NCBI GenBank assembly: GCA_025454095.1
Contig: JALOPC010000085.1
Coordinates: 1 to 6,564 of the forward strand
Source: Syntrophales bacterium
GTDB lineage: Bacteria; Desulfobacterota; Syntrophia; Syntrophales; UBA2192
Length of the DNA stretch: 6,564 nt
Reading direction: 5' to 3'
The position numbers were made by a program, and so were the translations under genes. The notes beneath the pieces are model-generated. The model was not told the origin of the DNA. It did not search any database and saw only the letters and a list, made by a program, of their open reading frames with translations. Within the stretch, counting starts at the first letter, position 1. The number at the start of each line of letters is the position of its first letter. Shown here piece by piece: positions 4,631-6,564 of the stretch.

Positions 4631-6328
4631 ATGACCCGGCACAAGGATCAACCGGCGGCACCGCCCCTGAAACCCATCGTGGAGATCGCGGCCTCCATCG
4701 GCCTCGCCGAGGACGACCTGGAGACCTACGGCCGTTACAAGGCCAAGGTGAGGCTCGAAGCCATTCACCGATTTCAGCGCCGGCCCGACGCGTCCCTGAT
4801 CCTCGTCTCGGCCATGACGCCCACGCCGGCGGGCGAGGGCAAGACAACCGTCTCCATCGGGCTCGCCCAGGCCCTGGCGAAATTGGGGAAAGCCACCATC
4901 GCCGCCCTGCGGGAACCGTCCATGGGGCCCGTCTTCGGCATGAAGGGCGGCGCCACGGGCGGAGGGCTCTCCCGGGTTCACCCGGTGGACGACATCAACC
5001 TGCACTTCACCAACGACTTCCACGCCGTGGAGAGCGCCCACAACCTGCTGTCCACCATGGTGGACAACTCGGTCTACCACGACAACCCCCTGAACATCGA
5101 CCCGCGGAAGATCACCTGGCGCCGCGTTCTCGACATGAACGACCGATTCCTCCGGGACATCGTCATCGGCCTCGGCGGCTCCATCAACGGAGTGCCCCGG
5201 GAAACGGGATTCGACATCGTCCCTTCCAGCGAGATCATGGCCATCCTGTGCCTCTCGCGGTCCTATGCCGAGCTGAAGGAGAAGATCCGCAAGATCCTCG
5301 TGGGGTTCACCCGTGACGACCGGCCGGTGGTGGCGGGGGATCTGAAAGTCGAAGGGGCCGTCACGGCGCTGCTGAAATATGCTCTCCTGCCCAACCTGGT
5401 TCAGACCACCGAGAACGTCCCGGCCATCGTTCACGGCGGGCCCTTCGCCAACATCGCCCAGGGGACCAACAGCATCATGGGCACCGACCTGGCGCTGCGC
5501 CTGGCCGACTACGTGGTCACCGAGGCGGGCTTCGGGTTCGACCTGGGCGCGGAGAAGTTCTTCGACATCGTCGCCCCCTACGGAAACCTCAACCCGCGCA
5601 TCGTGGTCCTCGTGGCGACGGTGCGCGCCCTGAAGTACCATGCGGGTGTCGCCCGGGCGGATCTCGACCGCTCCAACCCGCGGGCGGCCGTGCTCGGCAT
5701 GGCGAATCTCCGCAAGCACTACCAGACCATCGACAAGTTCCGCATCCCCTGCGTCGTCGCCCTGAACCGCTTCCCGTCCGACACGGACGAGGAGATCCGG
5801 GCCGTCGTGAAGGCGGCGGAAAACGAGGGGATGAACATCGCGCCCTGCGACATCTTCCGCCTCGGGGGCGAGGGGGGCCTGGAACTGGCCGAAAAGACGG
5901 TTGCAATCCTCAACCGGTCTCCCGGCGGTTTCCGGCCGCTCTACGACTGGAACCTGCCCGTGGAGGACAAGATCTTCACCGTGGCCAGCGAGATCTACGG
6001 CGCCGTCTCCATCGACTACCAGCCCCTGGCCCGCCGCAACCTCGACCTGATCAACCGCTACGGATTCGACAAGCTTCCCGTCTGCATCGCCAAGACGCAG
6101 CAGTCCCTCTCGGACAACCCCAACCTCCTGGGGCTTCCCCGCGATTTCATCGTCACCGTCCGGGAGATCAAGATCGCCTCCGGGGCCGGGTTCCTCATAC
6201 CCATCACGGGCGAGATTCTCCGCATGCCCGGCCTGTCGAAAATGCCTGCCGCCTACAACATCGACATCGACGACGAGGGCAACATCTCCGGCGTGAGCAG
6301 CCCCGGCGAGATCACGCCGCTGACCTGA
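4631..6328 (+). CDS. fhs: Formate--tetrahydrofolate ligase (10-formyl-THF synthetase)
   Basis: The enzyme joins formate to tetrahydrofolate with ATP, giving 10-formyl-THF in the methyl branch of the Wood-Ljungdahl pathway and in C1 biosynthesis; it is cytosolic. The 565 residues match the full family length (about 555-560). Landmarks: KPIVEIA (14-20), P-loop TPTPAGEGKTT (63-73), REPSMGPVFGMKGG (94-107), DINLHFTNDFHA (121-132), HGGPFANIAQG (268-278), DYVVTEAGFGFDLGAEKFF (293-311), NRFPSDT (379-385), GGEGG (412-416) and MPGLSKMPAAYNIDID (532-547). Both classical family signatures are altered (T109 and L113 in the first, A338 in the second), and the usual FANIAHG has Gln277 for His. Phe381 and Phe409 have the 28-residue spacing of the Phe/Trp folate-stacking pair in the Moorella enzyme, suggesting Trp is replaced by Phe. 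The ribosome binding site is weak, in line with coupling to the ACT gene 4 bases upstream. The product looks intact and ATP-competent. Confidence 0.95.
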   Translation: MTRHKDQPAAPPLKPIVEIAASIGLAEDDLETYGRYKAKVRLEAIHRFQRRPDASLILVSAMTPTPAGEGKTTVSIGLAQALAKLGKATIAALREPSMGPVFGMKGGATGGGLSRVHPVDDINLHFTNDFHAVESAHNLLSTMVDNSVYHDNPLNIDPRKITWRRVLDMNDRFLRDIVIGLGGSINGVPRETGFDIVPSSEIMAILCLSRSYAELKEKIRKILVGFTRDDRPVVAGDLKVEGAVTALLKYALLPNLVQTTENVPAIVHGGPFANIAQGTNSIMGTDLALRLADYVVTEAGFGFDLGAEKFFDIVAPYGNLNPRIVVLVATVRALKYHAGVARADLDRSNPRAAVLGMANLRKHYQTIDKFRIPCVVALNRFPSDTDEEIRAVVKAAENEGMNIAPCDIFRLGGEGGLELAEKTVAILNRSPGGFRPLYDWNLPVEDKIFTVASEIYGAVSIDYQPLARRNLDLINRYGFDKLPVCIAKTQQSLSDNPNLLGLPRDFIVTVREIKIASGAGFLIPITGEILRMPGLSKMPAAYNIDIDDEGNISGVSSPGEITPLT

Positions 6329-6333
6329 GCGTT

Positions 6334-6400
6334 TGTCCGTCTGTCCGGTCTATCAAAGCTGAGTGATGAGTTTTGAGTTATGAGTGTTGAGTGTTGAGTT
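6334..6400 (-). repeat. Inverted copy of the two-part 9-bp/7-bp repeat
   Basis: On the minus strand the order is the same as in the other copies. The 7-bp part covers 6359-6400 (six units on the plus strand: CTGAGTG, ATGAGTT, TTGAGTT, ATGAGTG, TTGAGTG, TTGAGTT). It leads towards the 9-bp part at 6334-6354, where TGTCCGGTC (6342-6350) is the exact reverse complement of GACCGGACA. A spacer of 4 bases replaces the CTGNCT junction of the other copies. It begins 5 bases after the fhs stop. Confidence 0.8.
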
Positions 6401-6425
6401 GAGGAACAGGGATTCCCGCTTTAAA

Positions 6426-6564
6426 GGTCATTGCGAGCAACAAACCCCGACTCCGTTCGGGGTTATCGATGGAAGAAACAGACTCTCTTTGATACAGAGG
6501 AGCCGATGCGCACCGGCAGCAAAGACCGACGCGGCAATGGTGTTTTGAACCCGTTTGCGAGCAT
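6426..6564. repeat. Decayed or rearranged relative of the palindromic element; no gene seen
   Basis: GGTCATTGCGAGC at 6426-6438 resembles the left end of the element at 1950. CCGACGCGGCAAT at 6526-6538 is identical over 13 bases to 1974-1986, and TTGCGAGCA recurs at 6431-6439 and 6555-6563. Between the two matching blocks lies a perfect 8-bp hairpin, AACCCCGA/TCGGGGTT (6443-6450 and 6457-6464), with no T-run, plus about 60 bases without clear structure. The blocks are ordered as in the full element but the right terminal arm is not seen before the window ends. Confidence 0.5.

Noticed and set aside
4565..5719. A 384-codon open frame on the minus strand opposite fhs.
   Set aside because: It is a GC-driven antisense shadow of strongly conserved fhs codons, low in complexity (rich in H, R, G, V, D) and without a recognisable domain.
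6506..6564. ATG 6506 with AGAGGAG 3 bases upstream, open for 19 codons to the window end.
   Set aside because: The spacing is too short for a good ribosome site, and the frame runs through the remnant of the palindromic repeat. A real gene cannot be excluded without downstream sequence.

Overview
The window is GC-rich bacterial DNA with five protein genes, all on the + strand, separated by intergenic spaces that are unusually rich in short repeats. The gene set suggests an anaerobic, possibly syntrophic or sulfate-reducing bacterium of the Desulfobacterota (former Deltaproteobacteria): a cobalamin-dependent-type radical SAM enzyme, an alpha/beta hydrolase, two crotonase-fold acyl-CoA enzymes, a two-ACT-domain regulator and formate--tetrahydrofolate ligase. 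That placement is inferred from gene content and repeat style. No marker gene is present to prove it.

Layout. 1-972 is the 3' part of a radical SAM gene that begins before the window. 973-1104 holds a two-part tandem repeat (7-bp units, then 9-bp units). 1105-1881 encodes an alpha/beta hydrolase. 1882-2198 has no gene; it carries an 85-bp palindromic element and a second, degenerate copy of the two-part repeat. 2199-2990 encodes a crotonase that lacks both hydratase glutamates and looks more like the PaaG/isomerase branch. 2991-3148 carries a different 7-bp array, an inverted partner for it, and another 9-bp array. 3149-3883 encodes a second crotonase with a more hydratase-like active site. 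A probable intrinsic terminator follows, then a leader of about 170 bases with several perfect hairpins. 4087-4626 (two ACT domains) and 4631-6328 (fhs) are 4 bases apart and clearly one operon. 6329-6564 has no recognisable gene; it carries the two-part repeat in inverted orientation and a decayed relative of the palindromic element.

Functionally the window splits in two. The hydrolase and two crotonases could act together on acyl-CoA thioesters (beta-oxidation-like or aromatic-derived intermediates), but the substrate cannot be read from sequence. The ACT-fhs pair belongs to one-carbon/folate metabolism: formate activation in Wood-Ljungdahl-type carbon flow or C1 supply for biosynthesis. 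The ACT protein is a plausible ligand-sensing regulator of that step.

I see no clear new defence or mobile system. The most unusual features are the recurrent modular intergenic repeat, the structured leader before the ACT-fhs operon, the altered crotonase active site, and an fhs product that departs from both classical family signatures.
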